DNA from: Paeniroseomonas aquatica
Lineage (GTDB): Bacteria > Pseudomonadota > Alphaproteobacteria > Acetobacterales > Acetobacteraceae
NCBI RefSeq assembly: GCF_030409335.1
Contig: NZ_JAUFPN010000059.1
Coordinates: 42,254-106,253, forward strand
Direction: 5' to 3'
DNA length: 64,000 nt
The translations under genes were made by a program, and so were the position numbers. The notes beneath the pieces were generated by a model, which was given only the letters and a program-made list of their open reading frames with translations, did not search any database and had not been told where the DNA came from. Numbering within the stretch: the stretch's first letter is position 1; each line of letters opens with the position of its first letter. This document shows positions 15,950 to 25,642 of this stretch, one piece after another.

Positions 15950-17149
15950 ATGGCGATGGAGGCGATTTCCGGCCCGGCGAAGGGCCGCATCCTGGTGCGC
16001 AACATCGGCCTGCTGCTCTCGGGCGACCTGGCGGCACCGATCCTGGAGGCCGACGCCATCCTGATCGAGGATGGCCGCATCCTGGCCATCGGCCGCGGGG
16101 CCGAGCTGGCCGCCCGCGGCCCGGTCGATTCCACCATCGACGCGCATGGTGGCGCGGTCTCTCCCGGACTGGTCGACAGCCACGTCCATCCGGTGCTGGG
16201 CGACTGGACGCCGCGGCAGAACCAGATGGGCTGGGTCGAAAGCTGCCTCAATGGCGGCATCACCACCATGATCTCGGCCGGCGAGGTTCATTCCCCCGGC
16301 CGGCCGCGCGACATCATCGGGCTGAAGGCGCATGCGATCTTCGCCCAGCGCAGCTTCCACAACCTTCGCCCGGCCGGGGTGAAGGTGCTGGCCGGCGCCC
16401 CGGTGCTCGAGAAGGGCATGGTCGAGAGCGACTTCGCCGAACTCGCCGCCGCCGGCGTGACCCTGCTCGGCGAGGTCGGCCTCGGCACCGTCAAGGCCGG
16501 CTACGAGGCGCGGGAGATGGTCGCCTGGGCCCGCAAATACGGCATCCAGTCCACCATCCACACCGGCGGCCCCTCGGTCCCCGGCAGCGGCTACATCGAC
16601 CGCGACACGGTGCTCGAGGCCGATGCCGACATCATCGGCCACATCAACGGCGGCCATACCTCGCTCTCCGAGGCGCATGTCTGCGAGCTCTGCGAACGCT
16701 CGACCCGCGCCATCGAGATCGTCCACAACGGCAACGAACGCGTCGCCATCGCCGCGGTGCAGGCGGCGCGCGACCTCGACGTGCTGCACCGGGTCATCCT
16801 CGGCACCGACAGCCCGGCCGGCTCCGGCGTCCAGCCGCTCGGCATCCTCCGCATGATCTCGCTGCTCTCCTCGATCGGCGGCATCCCGGCGGCCCAGGCC
16901 ATCGCGCTGGCGACGGGCAATACCGCCCGCATCCGCAATCTCGACAGTGGCCTGATCGAGCCGGGCCGCGCCGCCGACCTGGTCTTCCTCGACCGTGCCC
17001 AGCACTCCGCCGGCCGGGGCCTGCTGCACAGCATCGAACTGGGCGACATCCCCGGCATCGGCGGGGTGATGATCGACGGCACGATGCGCTGCGGCCGCAG
17101 CCGCAACACCCCGCCCGCCGAGCGGGTGCCGGAAGTCCTCGGGCATTGA
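15950..17149 (+). CDS. ena: Enamidase-family amidohydrolase (6-oxo-tetrahydronicotinate ring opening)
   Basis: This 399-residue metal-dependent amidohydrolase resembles enamidase, which in E. barkeri opens 1,4,5,6-tetrahydro-6-oxonicotinate to 2-formylglutarate and ammonia at a binuclear metal site. Metal ligands visible are H78 and H80 (GLVDSHVHPVLGDW), the GEVGLGTVKAGYEA region, IHTGGPSVPGSG, DIIGHINGGHTSL, and the Asp in VILGTDSPAGSG. It is divergent from the marR-hydroxylase-reductase operon. The immediate pairing of the reductase and enamidase families is the main evidence for a reductive nicotinate pathway. Confidence 0.8.
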   Translation: MAMEAISGPAKGRILVRNIGLLLSGDLAAPILEADAILIEDGRILAIGRGAELAARGPVDSTIDAHGGAVSPGLVDSHVHPVLGDWTPRQNQMGWVESCLNGGITTMISAGEVHSPGRPRDIIGLKAHAIFAQRSFHNLRPAGVKVLAGAPVLEKGMVESDFAELAAAGVTLLGEVGLGTVKAGYEAREMVAWARKYGIQSTIHTGGPSVPGSGYIDRDTVLEADADIIGHINGGHTSLSEAHVCELCERSTRAIEIVHNGNERVAIAAVQAARDLDVLHRVILGTDSPAGSGVQPLGILRMISLLSSIGGIPAAQAIALATGNTARIRNLDSGLIEPGRAADLVFLDRAQHSAGRGLLHSIELGDIPGIGGVMIDGTMRCGRSRNTPPAERVPEVLGH

Positions 17150-18126
17150 GTTTGCCCGGCTGGAACAGCGGCATCCGCAACGGGGTGCTGCTGGGCGCGC
17201 TGGCGCTGGCCGCCGTCGTCGCGCTGAATTACAGCGAGCTGCCCGGGCTCGGCGCCATCCTGGCCGACCTGCCGGCCGCCGTCGCCATCTCCGCCGCGGT
17301 CCATATCCCGCAGATCCTGCTGACCGCGGCCGCCTGGCGCGCCCTGCTGCCGCCCGACCGGCGTCCCGCCTTCGGCACCATGGCCATGCTCCGCTGGTTC
17401 CGCGAATCGGCCAATGCGCTGCTGCCGGCCGGCGCCCTAGTCGGCCAGGCCGCCGCCGCCCGGCTGCTCACCCGGCGCGGCGTCCCGGGGCGGCTGGCCG
17501 GCGCCACCGCGACGGTGGACCTGACGCTCGAGGCGGTCTCCCAGTTGTTCTTCACCCTGGCCGGCGTCGCGCTGCTGCTGGGCGTGGGGGATGGCCCGGG
17601 CCTGCTCGGCTTCGCCGCCGCCGGCTTCGGCATCGCGCTGGCCGGCGCCGCGGCCATGCTGGCCTTCCAGCGCAACCTGCCGCTGGCCCTGCTGGAGCGC
17701 GGCATGGTGCGGCTCTCGCGCCGCTGGCCGGCGATCGACCCGGCCTGGATCCACGGGCTGCAGCAATCCATCCTCGACCTCCACGCCGACTGGCCGCGGC
17801 TCGCCCTGGCGACGCTGTGGCATACCGGCTCCTGGCTGCTCGGCGCGGTCGAGATCGCCGGCGTGCTGGCCCTGCTCGGCCACCCCGTCTCGCTGGCCGA
17901 TGCGCTGGTGATCGAGAGCCTCGCCCAGGCGCTGCGGAACGTCGGCTTCATGCTGCCGGGGGCGCTGGCCGTGCAGGAGGGCGCCATCATCGGCGCCGCC
18001 GCCCTGGTCGGGGTCCCGCCCGGCGCGGCGCTGGCCGTCGCCCTGGTCCGCCGCACCCGCGAGGTCTGCCTCAGCCTGCCCGGCCTTATCGCTTGGCAGC
18101 GGGCCGAAACCAGGGCTATGCGCTAG
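17146..18126 (+). CDS. HpnL-like flippase-fold membrane protein (UPF0104/LPG synthase TM family)
   Basis: This 326-residue integral membrane protein has about eight hydrophobic helices, beginning GVLLGALALAAVVALNY. The family includes HpnL, often associated with hopanoid genes, and the transmembrane part of lysylphosphatidylglycerol synthase. Motifs are WFRESANALLPAGALVGQ, ATVDLTLEAVSQLFFTLAG and ALRNVGFMLPGALAVQEGA. The start is TTG, overlapping the enamidase stop as TTGA; a second TTG follows 6 bases later. It probably moves or modifies a lipid. No squalene-hopene cyclase genes occur in the window, so an hpnL symbol is not justified. Confidence 0.72.
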   Translation: MSLPGWNSGIRNGVLLGALALAAVVALNYSELPGLGAILADLPAAVAISAAVHIPQILLTAAAWRALLPPDRRPAFGTMAMLRWFRESANALLPAGALVGQAAAARLLTRRGVPGRLAGATATVDLTLEAVSQLFFTLAGVALLLGVGDGPGLLGFAAAGFGIALAGAAAMLAFQRNLPLALLERGMVRLSRRWPAIDPAWIHGLQQSILDLHADWPRLALATLWHTGSWLLGAVEIAGVLALLGHPVSLADALVIESLAQALRNVGFMLPGALAVQEGAIIGAAALVGVPPGAALAVALVRRTREVCLSLPGLIAWQRAETRAMR

Positions 18127-18241
18127 GGAAACCGCCGGGCCTCCCCACATGGGTCCCGAACCACCGCACTGGCCCCGTGGACTGCCGCGCCGCCCCGGAT
18201 CGACCGGGTGGCGCTGCCGCCGGGCCGCAAGGGGATAGTTG

Positions 18242-19432
18242 ATGGCCAGCAAGGCAACCGACGCAATGACCGCCGACCTGGCGCCTCTCGTCATGGATAC
18301 GGCGACCGCCCCGGCCAAGGCGCGCGACCCCAGGACCGCCGGCGTGATGGACCTGCTGCGGCTGATCCCCCAGGGCGGCCCGGCGATCTGCAATTTCTCC
18401 GTCACCAACATGTGCAACGCCACCTGCGACTTCTGCAATTTCGCCCACAACAAGGGTTTCGTGAAGCACCGCAGCTGGCTCGGCGCCGACCTCTTCCCCA
18501 AGGCCCTCGCCCATATGCGGGAGAAGGGCAACGTCCGCTTCGCCACCTTCATGGGCGGCGAGCCGCTGCTGCACCCCCGCATCATCGAGATGGTGCGCGA
18601 GGCCACCGCCCAGGGCGTGCAGCCCACCATGGTCACCAACGGCTGGCTGCTGCCGCCCAAGGTGGATGCCATCGCCGCCAGCGGCATCACCACCATCTTC
18701 ATCTCGATCGACAGCGAGCACGCCCACCTCCACGAGGAAAACCGCGGCCTGAAGGGCGTCTGCGCCCGCATCAAGGACGCCAATACCCGCCTGTCCGCCA
18801 AGGGCGTCACCCCGATCGCCAGCGTCGCCATGACCCGGCTGGTCAAGGACTACGAAGCCCTCGGCCACTTCCTGAAGGAGCTCGGCTTCGCCGCCGTCAC
18901 CTTCTCCTATCCGCGCAAGGCAGCCCTCGGCTCCTCCTCCCTGGTCTATTCCGAGGACAGCGACCTCGTCGACATGTCCCGGGACGAGCTGCTGACCGCC
19001 TTCGCGGGCGTCGAGCGCGCCCGCGCCGTCATCCCCGTGCACAACCCGCGCGCCGCCATCGCCGACATGCGCCGCCGCCTGACCGGCGAGGGCGAGCGCT
19101 TCACCTGCCATGCCGGCTACAAGTATTTCTACCTCGACTGGAACTACGACCTCTGGCGCTGCGAGGACTGGAAGGCGCCGATCTCCAAGGTCTGGGACTT
19201 CACGCCCGAGAAGGTCATGCGCGACCCCTGCCAGGCCTGCACCACCGACTGCTACCGCGACGCCAGCATCATGCTGCACTTCAGCATCTCGATCGGCGAC
19301 GCCTTCGCCCGCTTCAAGGAAGGCAAGATCGGCGCCGGGCTGGCGGCCTTGGCGGATGGGCGGAACCTCGGCTCGCTGGGCGCGGTGATCGGGCATGGGG
19401 CGCGGCTGGCGAAGCTGGCGGGGCGGAGCTGA
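18242..19432 (+). CDS. Radical SAM protein with C-terminal cysteine cluster motif
   Basis: This 396-residue radical SAM enzyme has C58-x3-C62-x2-C65 (MCNATCDFCNF) for the SAM-binding [4Fe-4S] cluster, then GGEP (ATFMGGEPLLHP). A C-terminal set C289, C307, C330, C333 and C337 (FTCHAGY, LWRCEDW, DPCQACTTDC) looks like a SPASM/twitch auxiliary cluster site. I chose the ATG at 18242 because AAGGGGA lies upstream. It is not HpnH, whose motif is CNLACxGC. Neighbouring an HpnL-like gene, it may modify a lipid or peptide, but no substrate can be named. A multi-palindrome repeat follows its stop. Confidence 0.78.
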   Translation: MASKATDAMTADLAPLVMDTATAPAKARDPRTAGVMDLLRLIPQGGPAICNFSVTNMCNATCDFCNFAHNKGFVKHRSWLGADLFPKALAHMREKGNVRFATFMGGEPLLHPRIIEMVREATAQGVQPTMVTNGWLLPPKVDAIAASGITTIFISIDSEHAHLHEENRGLKGVCARIKDANTRLSAKGVTPIASVAMTRLVKDYEALGHFLKELGFAAVTFSYPRKAALGSSSLVYSEDSDLVDMSRDELLTAFAGVERARAVIPVHNPRAAIADMRRRLTGEGERFTCHAGYKYFYLDWNYDLWRCEDWKAPISKVWDFTPEKVMRDPCQACTTDCYRDASIMLHFSISIGDAFARFKEGKIGAGLAALADGRNLGSLGAVIGHGARLAKLAGRS

Positions 19433-19438
19433 AGCAAG

Positions 19439-19556
19439 CCAAGGTTGGGGAGAAGGTATTCTCCCCAAGCCCCTCATCTGTTTCTATTAGTTAAGAATTC
19501 TTACTAATAAAAAGGAAAGGAGGGGTTCGGGGAGGAAGTACTTTTCCTCCCCGACC
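19439..19556 (+). repeat. Dispersed multi-palindrome element, copy B
   Basis: It begins 7 bases after the radical SAM stop. It holds a 10-bp stem at 19445-19468 (TTGGGGAGAA/TTCTCCCCAA, loop GGTA), an AT-rich palindrome centred on GAATTC (19496-19501), and a 10-bp stem at 19528-19553 (CGGGGAGGAA/TTCCTCCCCG, loop GTACTT). The first 54 bases match copy A with two differences; the second hairpin is related but diverged. Both copies follow a gene 3' end in the same orientation and precede another gene on that strand. Confidence 0.8.
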
Positions 19557-19574
19557 TTCCTTGAGGACCCAACC

Positions 19575-20159
19575 ATGCCCGCCATCATCCGCAAGCTCAG
19601 CACCATCCTCGACGAGACTCACCGCGAGATGGGCCGCGACCTCGCCCGCCCCATCCGCCGCGTCGTCGCCTGCGCCGTCATCGAGAACCCCTTCGCCGGC
19701 CGCTACGTGGAGGACCTTTCCGAGCTGGTCGCCCAGGGCGAGGAGCTGGGCGCGCTGCTCGCGGCGCGGGCCATCGCCGCCCTCGGCATCCCGGGCGGGC
19801 AGGTCGAGAGCTTCGGCAAGGCCGCCATCGTGGGGGAGGGGGGAGAACTCGAGCATGCCGCCGCCCTGCTGCACCCGAAGATGGGCGCCCCGGTGCGGGC
19901 TGCGCTGGGGAAGGGGCCGGCGCTGATCCCCTCGGCCAAGAAGTCGGGCGGGCCGGGCACCGGCATCGACGTGCCGCTCGGCCACAAGGACGCCGCCTTG
20001 GTCCGCAGCCACTTCGACGCGATCGAGGCGCGGCTGCCCGATGCCCCGCGGGCGAACGAGATCCTGGTCTGCCTGGCGCTGACCGACGGCGGCCGCCCCA
20101 GCCCGCGCATCGGCGGCCTGACCACGGCCGAAATGATCGGCCAGGACGGGCTGCGCTAG
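19575..20159 (+). CDS. DUF1185 'amino acid synthesis' family protein
   Basis: This 194-residue protein matches the DUF1185 family. The start at 19575 follows GAGGA. Conserved stretches are RRVVACAVIENPFAGRYVED, KAAIVGEGGELEHAAALLHP, the middle GTGIDVPLGHKDAALVRSHF, and the end GRPSPRIGGLTTAEM. Members often sit beside liv-type ABC transporter genes and flavin monooxygenases; one lies here just before livG. A biochemical activity is not known to me. There is no signal peptide, so it is probably cytoplasmic. Confidence 0.75.
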   Translation: MPAIIRKLSTILDETHREMGRDLARPIRRVVACAVIENPFAGRYVEDLSELVAQGEELGALLAARAIAALGIPGGQVESFGKAAIVGEGGELEHAAALLHPKMGAPVRAALGKGPALIPSAKKSGGPGTGIDVPLGHKDAALVRSHFDAIEARLPDAPRANEILVCLALTDGGRPSPRIGGLTTAEMIGQDGLR

Positions 20160-20331
20160 GCCGCCCGCCCGCCCCGGGCGCGGCAACCGCGCTTGTGACC
20201 GGCAGGGCCGCCCGTTCCGCGGGGGAAAGCCGCAGCACAGCTTGCATCCGGCCGCCCGCCCGGCCATACCTAGCCGCAATGACGGCCCCCAGGGACTTCC
20301 TGGGGTGACCGCTTCGGGGAGAGCGATCCGG

Positions 20332-21100
20332 GTGACTGATTCCATCCTGGAAACAATCGGGCTGACCAAGGAATTCCGGGGCTTCGTCGCGGTGAGCGAC
20401 GTGTCCCTCAAGGTCCGGCGGGGCAGCATCCATGGTCTGATCGGCCCGAACGGTGCCGGCAAGACCACCTGCTTCAACCTGCTGACCAAGTTCCTGGCGC
20501 CGACGCGCGGCCAGATCAAATACGACGGCCGCGACATCACCGGCATGAAGCCGGCCGAGGTGGCCCGGCTCGGCCTGGTCCGCAGCTTCCAGATCTCGGC
20601 GGTCTTCCCCCACCTGACGGTGCTGGAGAACGTGCGCGTCGCGCTGCAGCGCCAGCGCGGCGGCAGCTTCGACTTCTGGCGCTCCGACAGCCTGCTGCGG
20701 GCCTTCGACGACCGCGCCATGGAGCTGCTGGAGGACGTGGGCCTCACCTCCTATGCGCGCGCCAATGCCGGCGAGCTGCCCTATGGCCGCAAGCGCGCGC
20801 TGGAGATCGCCACCACCCTGGCGCTCGACCCCACCATGATGCTGCTGGACGAGCCCACCGCCGGCATGACGCATGAGGACGTGGACCGCATCGTCGCGCT
20901 GGTGAAGCGCGTCTCGGTCGGCCGCACCGTGCTGCTGGTGGAGCACAACCTGAAGGTGGTCTCCGGCCTCTGCGACACCATCACCGTGCTGGCCCGCGGC
21001 AGCGTCCTGGCCGAGGGCGACTACGCCGCCGTCTCGCGCAACCCGGATGTCATCGCCGCCTACCTCGGCACCGAAGCCACCGCCGAAGGAGCCCCGGCGC

Positions 21101-21108
<8 letters not shown>
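20332..21108 (+). CDS. livG: Branched-chain amino-acid-type ABC transporter ATPase
   Basis: This 258-residue ATPase would energise uptake through the LivHM-type channel. Walker A is GPNGAGKTT, the signature region is ELPYGRKRALEIA, and Walker B is TMMLLDEPTAGM. The C-terminal helix matches the LivG extension (NPDVIAAYLGTEATAEG). GTG at 20332 is preferred, with GGGGAGAG upstream; GTG at 20305 is possible. The stop overlaps livF by 8 bases. The operon order is livG, livF, four binding proteins, livH, livM. Confidence 0.9.
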
Positions 21109-21841
<733 letters not shown>

Positions 21842-21854
21842 GAGTAGTCCCCGC

Positions 21855-23078
21855 ATGTCGTTCGCCCGCCGCAGCCTCCTCTCCGCTGCCGCCGCCTCTC
21901 CCCTGCTGCTGGGCCGTGGTGCCCGGGCGCAAGCCGCCACCTTGAAGATCGGCGTGCTGAACGACCAGTCCGGCGTCTACAAGGACATCTCGGGCCCGAC
22001 CTCGGTCGCCGCGGTCCGCCAGGCGATCCAGGACTTCGGCGCCCGCTCCGGCCTCACGGTCGAGGTCGTCGCCGGCGACCACCAGAACAAGCCCGACGTC
22101 GGCAGCAACATCGCCCGGCAATGGCTCGACCGCGACGGCGTCGACGTCATCGTCGACGTCCCCAACAGCGCCGTCGCCCTCGCGGTGAACGGCGTGGTGC
22201 GGGAGAAGAACAAGGTCTTCCTGAACTCCGGCGCGGCCACCGCCGACCTCACCGGGGCGCAGTGCACGCCGAACACCATCCACTGGACCTACGACACCTG
22301 GATGCTGGCGAAGTCGACCGGCGGCGCCATGGTCAAGGCCGGGGGCGACAGCTGGTTCTTCGTCACCGCCGACTACGCCTTCGGCCATGCGCTCGAGCGC
22401 GACACCGGCAATTTCGTCAAGGCCTCCGGCGGCCGGGTGCTCGGCAACGTCCGGGCGCCGCTCGGCAACACCGACTTCTCCTCCTTCCTGGTGCAGGCGC
22501 AATCCTCCCGCGCCAAGATCATCGGCCTGGCCAATGCCGGCGCCGATACGGTCAACGCGGTGAAGCAGGCGGCCGAGTTCGGCATCACCCGGCGCGGCAC
22601 CAAGATCGCGGTGCTGCTGATGTTCATCAACGACGTCCATGCCCTCGGCTTGGCGGCGGCGCAGGGGCTGGTGCTGACCGAGACCTTCTACTGGGACCTG
22701 AATGACCGCACCCGTGCATTCACCAACCGGGTGAAGCCGCACATGGCCGGCAACATGCCGTCGATGTCGCATGCCGGCTGCTACAGCGCGGTGCTGCACT
22801 ACCTGAAGGCCGCGGCCGACATGGGCCCGGCGGCGGCCAAGGCCGACGGCGCCGCGGCGGTCGCCCGGATGAAGGCGATGCCGACCGACGACGACTGCTT
22901 CGGGGCGGGCTCGGTCCGTGCCGATGGCCGCAAGATCCACCCGGCCTACCTGTTCGAGGTGAAGGCCCCGGGCGAATCGAAGGGTGCCTGGGACTACTAC
23001 AAGCTGCTGCAGACCACGCCGATCGACGAGGCCTTCCGCCCGCTGGCCGAAGGTGGCTGCCCACTCGTCCGGAGCTGA
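21855..23078 (+). CDS. ABC transporter substrate-binding protein, tandem paralogue 1
   Basis: This 407-residue periplasmic binding protein of the LivK/Peripla_BP_6 type has a twin-arginine-like signal (MSFARRSLLSAAAASPL, cleavage near ARAQA). Mature landmarks are LKIGVLNDQSGVYKDISGP, VAGDHQNKPDVGSNIARQW, NSGAATADLTGAQC, and ADYAFGHALERDTGNFVKAS. Cysteines sit in AQC, AGC, DDDC and the C-terminal GGCPLVRS. It is the most diverged of four consecutive paralogues. The ligand is unknown; many members bind aromatic or branched-chain acids. Confidence 0.88.
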   Translation: MSFARRSLLSAAAASPLLLGRGARAQAATLKIGVLNDQSGVYKDISGPTSVAAVRQAIQDFGARSGLTVEVVAGDHQNKPDVGSNIARQWLDRDGVDVIVDVPNSAVALAVNGVVREKNKVFLNSGAATADLTGAQCTPNTIHWTYDTWMLAKSTGGAMVKAGGDSWFFVTADYAFGHALERDTGNFVKASGGRVLGNVRAPLGNTDFSSFLVQAQSSRAKIIGLANAGADTVNAVKQAAEFGITRRGTKIAVLLMFINDVHALGLAAAQGLVLTETFYWDLNDRTRAFTNRVKPHMAGNMPSMSHAGCYSAVLHYLKAAADMGPAAAKADGAAAVARMKAMPTDDDCFGAGSVRADGRKIHPAYLFEVKAPGESKGAWDYYKLLQTTPIDEAFRPLAEGGCPLVRS

Positions 23079-23139
23079 CAGACCAAGGCCGAACCGCGCG
23101 GCACAAGAACCGCGCGGCGCCAACAGGGGAAGAACCAAG

Positions 23140-24369
23140 ATGCAGATGACCCGCCGCGCCCTGTTGGGCACCGGAGCCACCGCCGCCGCGGTGACCAGCC
23201 TGCCGCGGCTGACGCGCGCCCAGGCGGCGAATACCATCCGCATCGGCGTGATGAACGACATGTCCGGGACCTACAAGGACAATACCGGCCCCGGCTCCGT
23301 CGCCTGCACCCAGCAGGCGATCAGCGAGTTCGGCCAGCAGGGCTTCAACGTCGAGCTGATCTTCGCCGACCACCAGAACCGCCCCGACGTCGGCGTGAAC
23401 CTCGCCCGGCAATGGTACGACCAGGGCGTCGACATGATCATGGACGTGCCGACCTCCTCGGTCGGCCTCGCGGTCAACAACGTCTCGCGCGAGAAGAACA
23501 AGGCCTACATCAACACCGGCTCCGCCACCTCGGACCTCACCGGCGCGCAATGCAGCCCGACCATGGTGCACTGGTCCTACGACACCTACATGCTGTCGCG
23601 GTCGACCGGCGGCGCCATGGTGAAGGCGGGCGGCGATACCTGGTTCTTCATCACCGCCGACTACGCCTTCGGCCATGCGCTGGAGCGCGACACGGGGAAT
23701 TTCGTCAAGGCCTCGGGCGGCCGCGTCCTTGGCCAGGTGCGCACGCCCTTCCCGGCGACCTCGGACTTCTCCTCCTTCCTGGTGCAGGCGCAATCCTCCC
23801 GCGCCAAGGTCATCGGCTTCGCCAATGCGGGCTCCGACACCATCAACTGCGTCAAGCAGGCGGCCGAGTTCGGCATCACCAAGCGCGGCACCAAGCTGGC
23901 CGCGCTGCTGATGTTCATCACCGACGTGCACTCGATCGGGCTCGAGACCGGGCAGGGGCTGGTCTGCACCGAGAGCTTCTACTGGGACCTCAACGACCGC
24001 ACCCGCGCCTTCACCCAGCGCGTGCTGCCGAAGATGCCGAACCTCTACCCCAACCAGATCCATGCCGGCTGCTACTCCGGCACCTTGCACTACCTGAAGG
24101 CGGTGCAGGCCATGGGCGTCGCCGCGGCCAAGGCCTCCGGCACCGAGGCGGTGAACCGCATGAAGGCCATGCCGACCGACGACGACTGCTTCGGGCCGGG
24201 CGCCATCCGCGTCGACGGCCGCAAGATCTGCCCGAGCTACCTGCTCGAGGTGAAGACCCCGGCGGAATCGAAGAAGCCCTGGGACTACTACAAGGTTCTG
24301 CAGACCACCGCCGCCGAGGACGCCTTCCGCCCGCTCAGCGAGGGCGGCTGCGCCCTGGCCCGCACCTGA
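23140..24369 (+). CDS. ABC transporter substrate-binding protein, tandem paralogue 2
   Basis: This 409-residue paralogue has signal MQMTRRALLGTGATAAAV with a Tat-like TRRALLG and mature start ANTIRIGVMNDMSGTYKD. It shares with its neighbours FADHQNRPDVGVNLARQWYD, VPTSSVGLAVNNV and SSFLVQAQSSRAKVIGFA. It has the Cys pattern of paralogue 1 in the late loop (MPTDDDCFGPG) plus extra cysteines (VACTQQ, INCVKQ, LVCTES). AGGGGAAG precedes the ATG at 23140. Having several receptors for one membrane channel should widen the ligand range. Confidence 0.88.
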   Translation: MQMTRRALLGTGATAAAVTSLPRLTRAQAANTIRIGVMNDMSGTYKDNTGPGSVACTQQAISEFGQQGFNVELIFADHQNRPDVGVNLARQWYDQGVDMIMDVPTSSVGLAVNNVSREKNKAYINTGSATSDLTGAQCSPTMVHWSYDTYMLSRSTGGAMVKAGGDTWFFITADYAFGHALERDTGNFVKASGGRVLGQVRTPFPATSDFSSFLVQAQSSRAKVIGFANAGSDTINCVKQAAEFGITKRGTKLAALLMFITDVHSIGLETGQGLVCTESFYWDLNDRTRAFTQRVLPKMPNLYPNQIHAGCYSGTLHYLKAVQAMGVAAAKASGTEAVNRMKAMPTDDDCFGPGAIRVDGRKICPSYLLEVKTPAESKKPWDYYKVLQTTAAEDAFRPLSEGGCALART

Positions 24370-24391
24370 TCCATCGCCCCGGAGATCGCCG

Positions 24392-25621
24392 ATGAGTGCA
24401 ACCCGCCGTAGCTTGCTGGCCGCCTCCCTCGGGGCCACCATGATGCCCGCCCTGCCGCGGCTCGGCCGGGCGCAGGCCGCCAATACCATCCGCATCGGCG
24501 TGTTGAACGACCAGTCCGGCACCTACCGGGACATCAGCGGCCCCTATGGCGTGGAATGCACCCGCCAGGCGGTGGCGGAGTTCGGCAACAAGGGCTTCAC
24601 GGTGGAGGTCATCTCGGCCGACCACCAGAACAAGCCCGATGTCGGGGTGAACATCGCCCGGCAATGGTACGACCAGGGCGTCGACCTCATCCTCGACGTG
24701 CCGACCTCCTCGGTCGGCCTCGCGGTGAACAACGTCGCCCGGGAGAAGAACAAGGCCTATATCAACACCGGCTCGGCCACCTCGGACCTCACCGGCGCCC
24801 AGTGCAGCCCGAACACGGTGCACTGGATGTACGACACCTACATGCTGGCCAAGTCGACCGGCGGCGCCATGGTGAAGGCCGGCGGGGATTCCTGGTTCTT
24901 CATCACCGCCGACTATGCCTTCGGCCATGCGCTGGAGCGTGACGCGACCGCCTTCATCAAGGCGGCCGGCGGCAAGGTGAACGGCGCGGTGCGCTATCCC
25001 TTCCCCTCGACCTCGGACTTCTCCTCCTTCCTGGTGCAGGCGCAATCCTCCCGCGCCAAGGTCATCGGCCTGGCCAATGCCGGGGCGGATACCATCAACT
25101 CCATCAAGCAGGCGGCCGAATTCGGCGTGACGCGGCGCGGCGTGAAGCTCGCGGCGCTGCTGATGTTCCTGCCCGACGTGCATGCCCTCGGCCTCAACAC
25201 CGCGCAGGGGCTGGTGCTGACCGAGAGCTTCTACTGGGACCTCAACGACCGCACCCGGGCGGTGACCGAGCGGCTCAAGCCGCGGCTGAAGGACATCAAG
25301 CCGAACATGGCCTCGATCGCCAATTACTCGGCGGCGCTGCACTACCTGAAGGCCATCGCCGACATGGGCGTCCCGGCCTCCAAGGCCTCGGGCCTCGAGG
25401 TGGTCAACCGCATGAAGGCGATGCCCTGCGACGACGACGCCTTCGGGCCGGGGCGCATCCGCGAGGATGGCCGCAAGCTCTGCCCCAGCTACCTCTTCGA
25501 GGTGAAGACCCCGGCCGAGAGCAAGGCGCCGTGGGACTACTACAAGCTGCTGCAGACCACCCCGGCGGAGGAGGCCTTCCGTCCCATGAACGAGGGTGGG
25601 TGCAGCCTGATCCGCAGCTAG
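24392..25621 (+). CDS. ABC transporter substrate-binding protein, tandem paralogue 3
   Basis: This 409-residue paralogue has signal MSATRRSLLAASLGATMMP and mature start ANTIRIGVLNDQSGTYRDIS. It is near-identical to paralogue 2 over VPTSSVGLAVNNVAREKNKA and SGSATSDLTGAQCSP-like stretches, suggesting recent duplication. The late loop reads MPCDDDAFGPG, so the cysteine has moved four residues relative to paralogues 1 and 2. The mid-protein AGC found in the others is missing (SIANYSAALHYL). It begins 22 bases after the previous stop. Confidence 0.88.
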   Translation: MSATRRSLLAASLGATMMPALPRLGRAQAANTIRIGVLNDQSGTYRDISGPYGVECTRQAVAEFGNKGFTVEVISADHQNKPDVGVNIARQWYDQGVDLILDVPTSSVGLAVNNVAREKNKAYINTGSATSDLTGAQCSPNTVHWMYDTYMLAKSTGGAMVKAGGDSWFFITADYAFGHALERDATAFIKAAGGKVNGAVRYPFPSTSDFSSFLVQAQSSRAKVIGLANAGADTINSIKQAAEFGVTRRGVKLAALLMFLPDVHALGLNTAQGLVLTESFYWDLNDRTRAVTERLKPRLKDIKPNMASIANYSAALHYLKAIADMGVPASKASGLEVVNRMKAMPCDDDAFGPGRIREDGRKLCPSYLFEVKTPAESKAPWDYYKLLQTTPAEEAFRPMNEGGCSLIRS

Positions 25622-25642
25622 GACAAGACAGGGAGAGAGACG

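Noticed and set aside
18242..19432. Assignment as HpnH (adenosylhopane synthase)
   Set aside because: HpnH has a CNLACxGC motif and a different N-terminus; this protein has MCNATCDFC and a C-terminal cysteine set.
20242..20270. A sigma-70 promoter (TTGCAT plus TACCTA) upstream of livG
   Set aside because: The spacing is 19 bases and the -10 lacks the final T; too weak to annotate.
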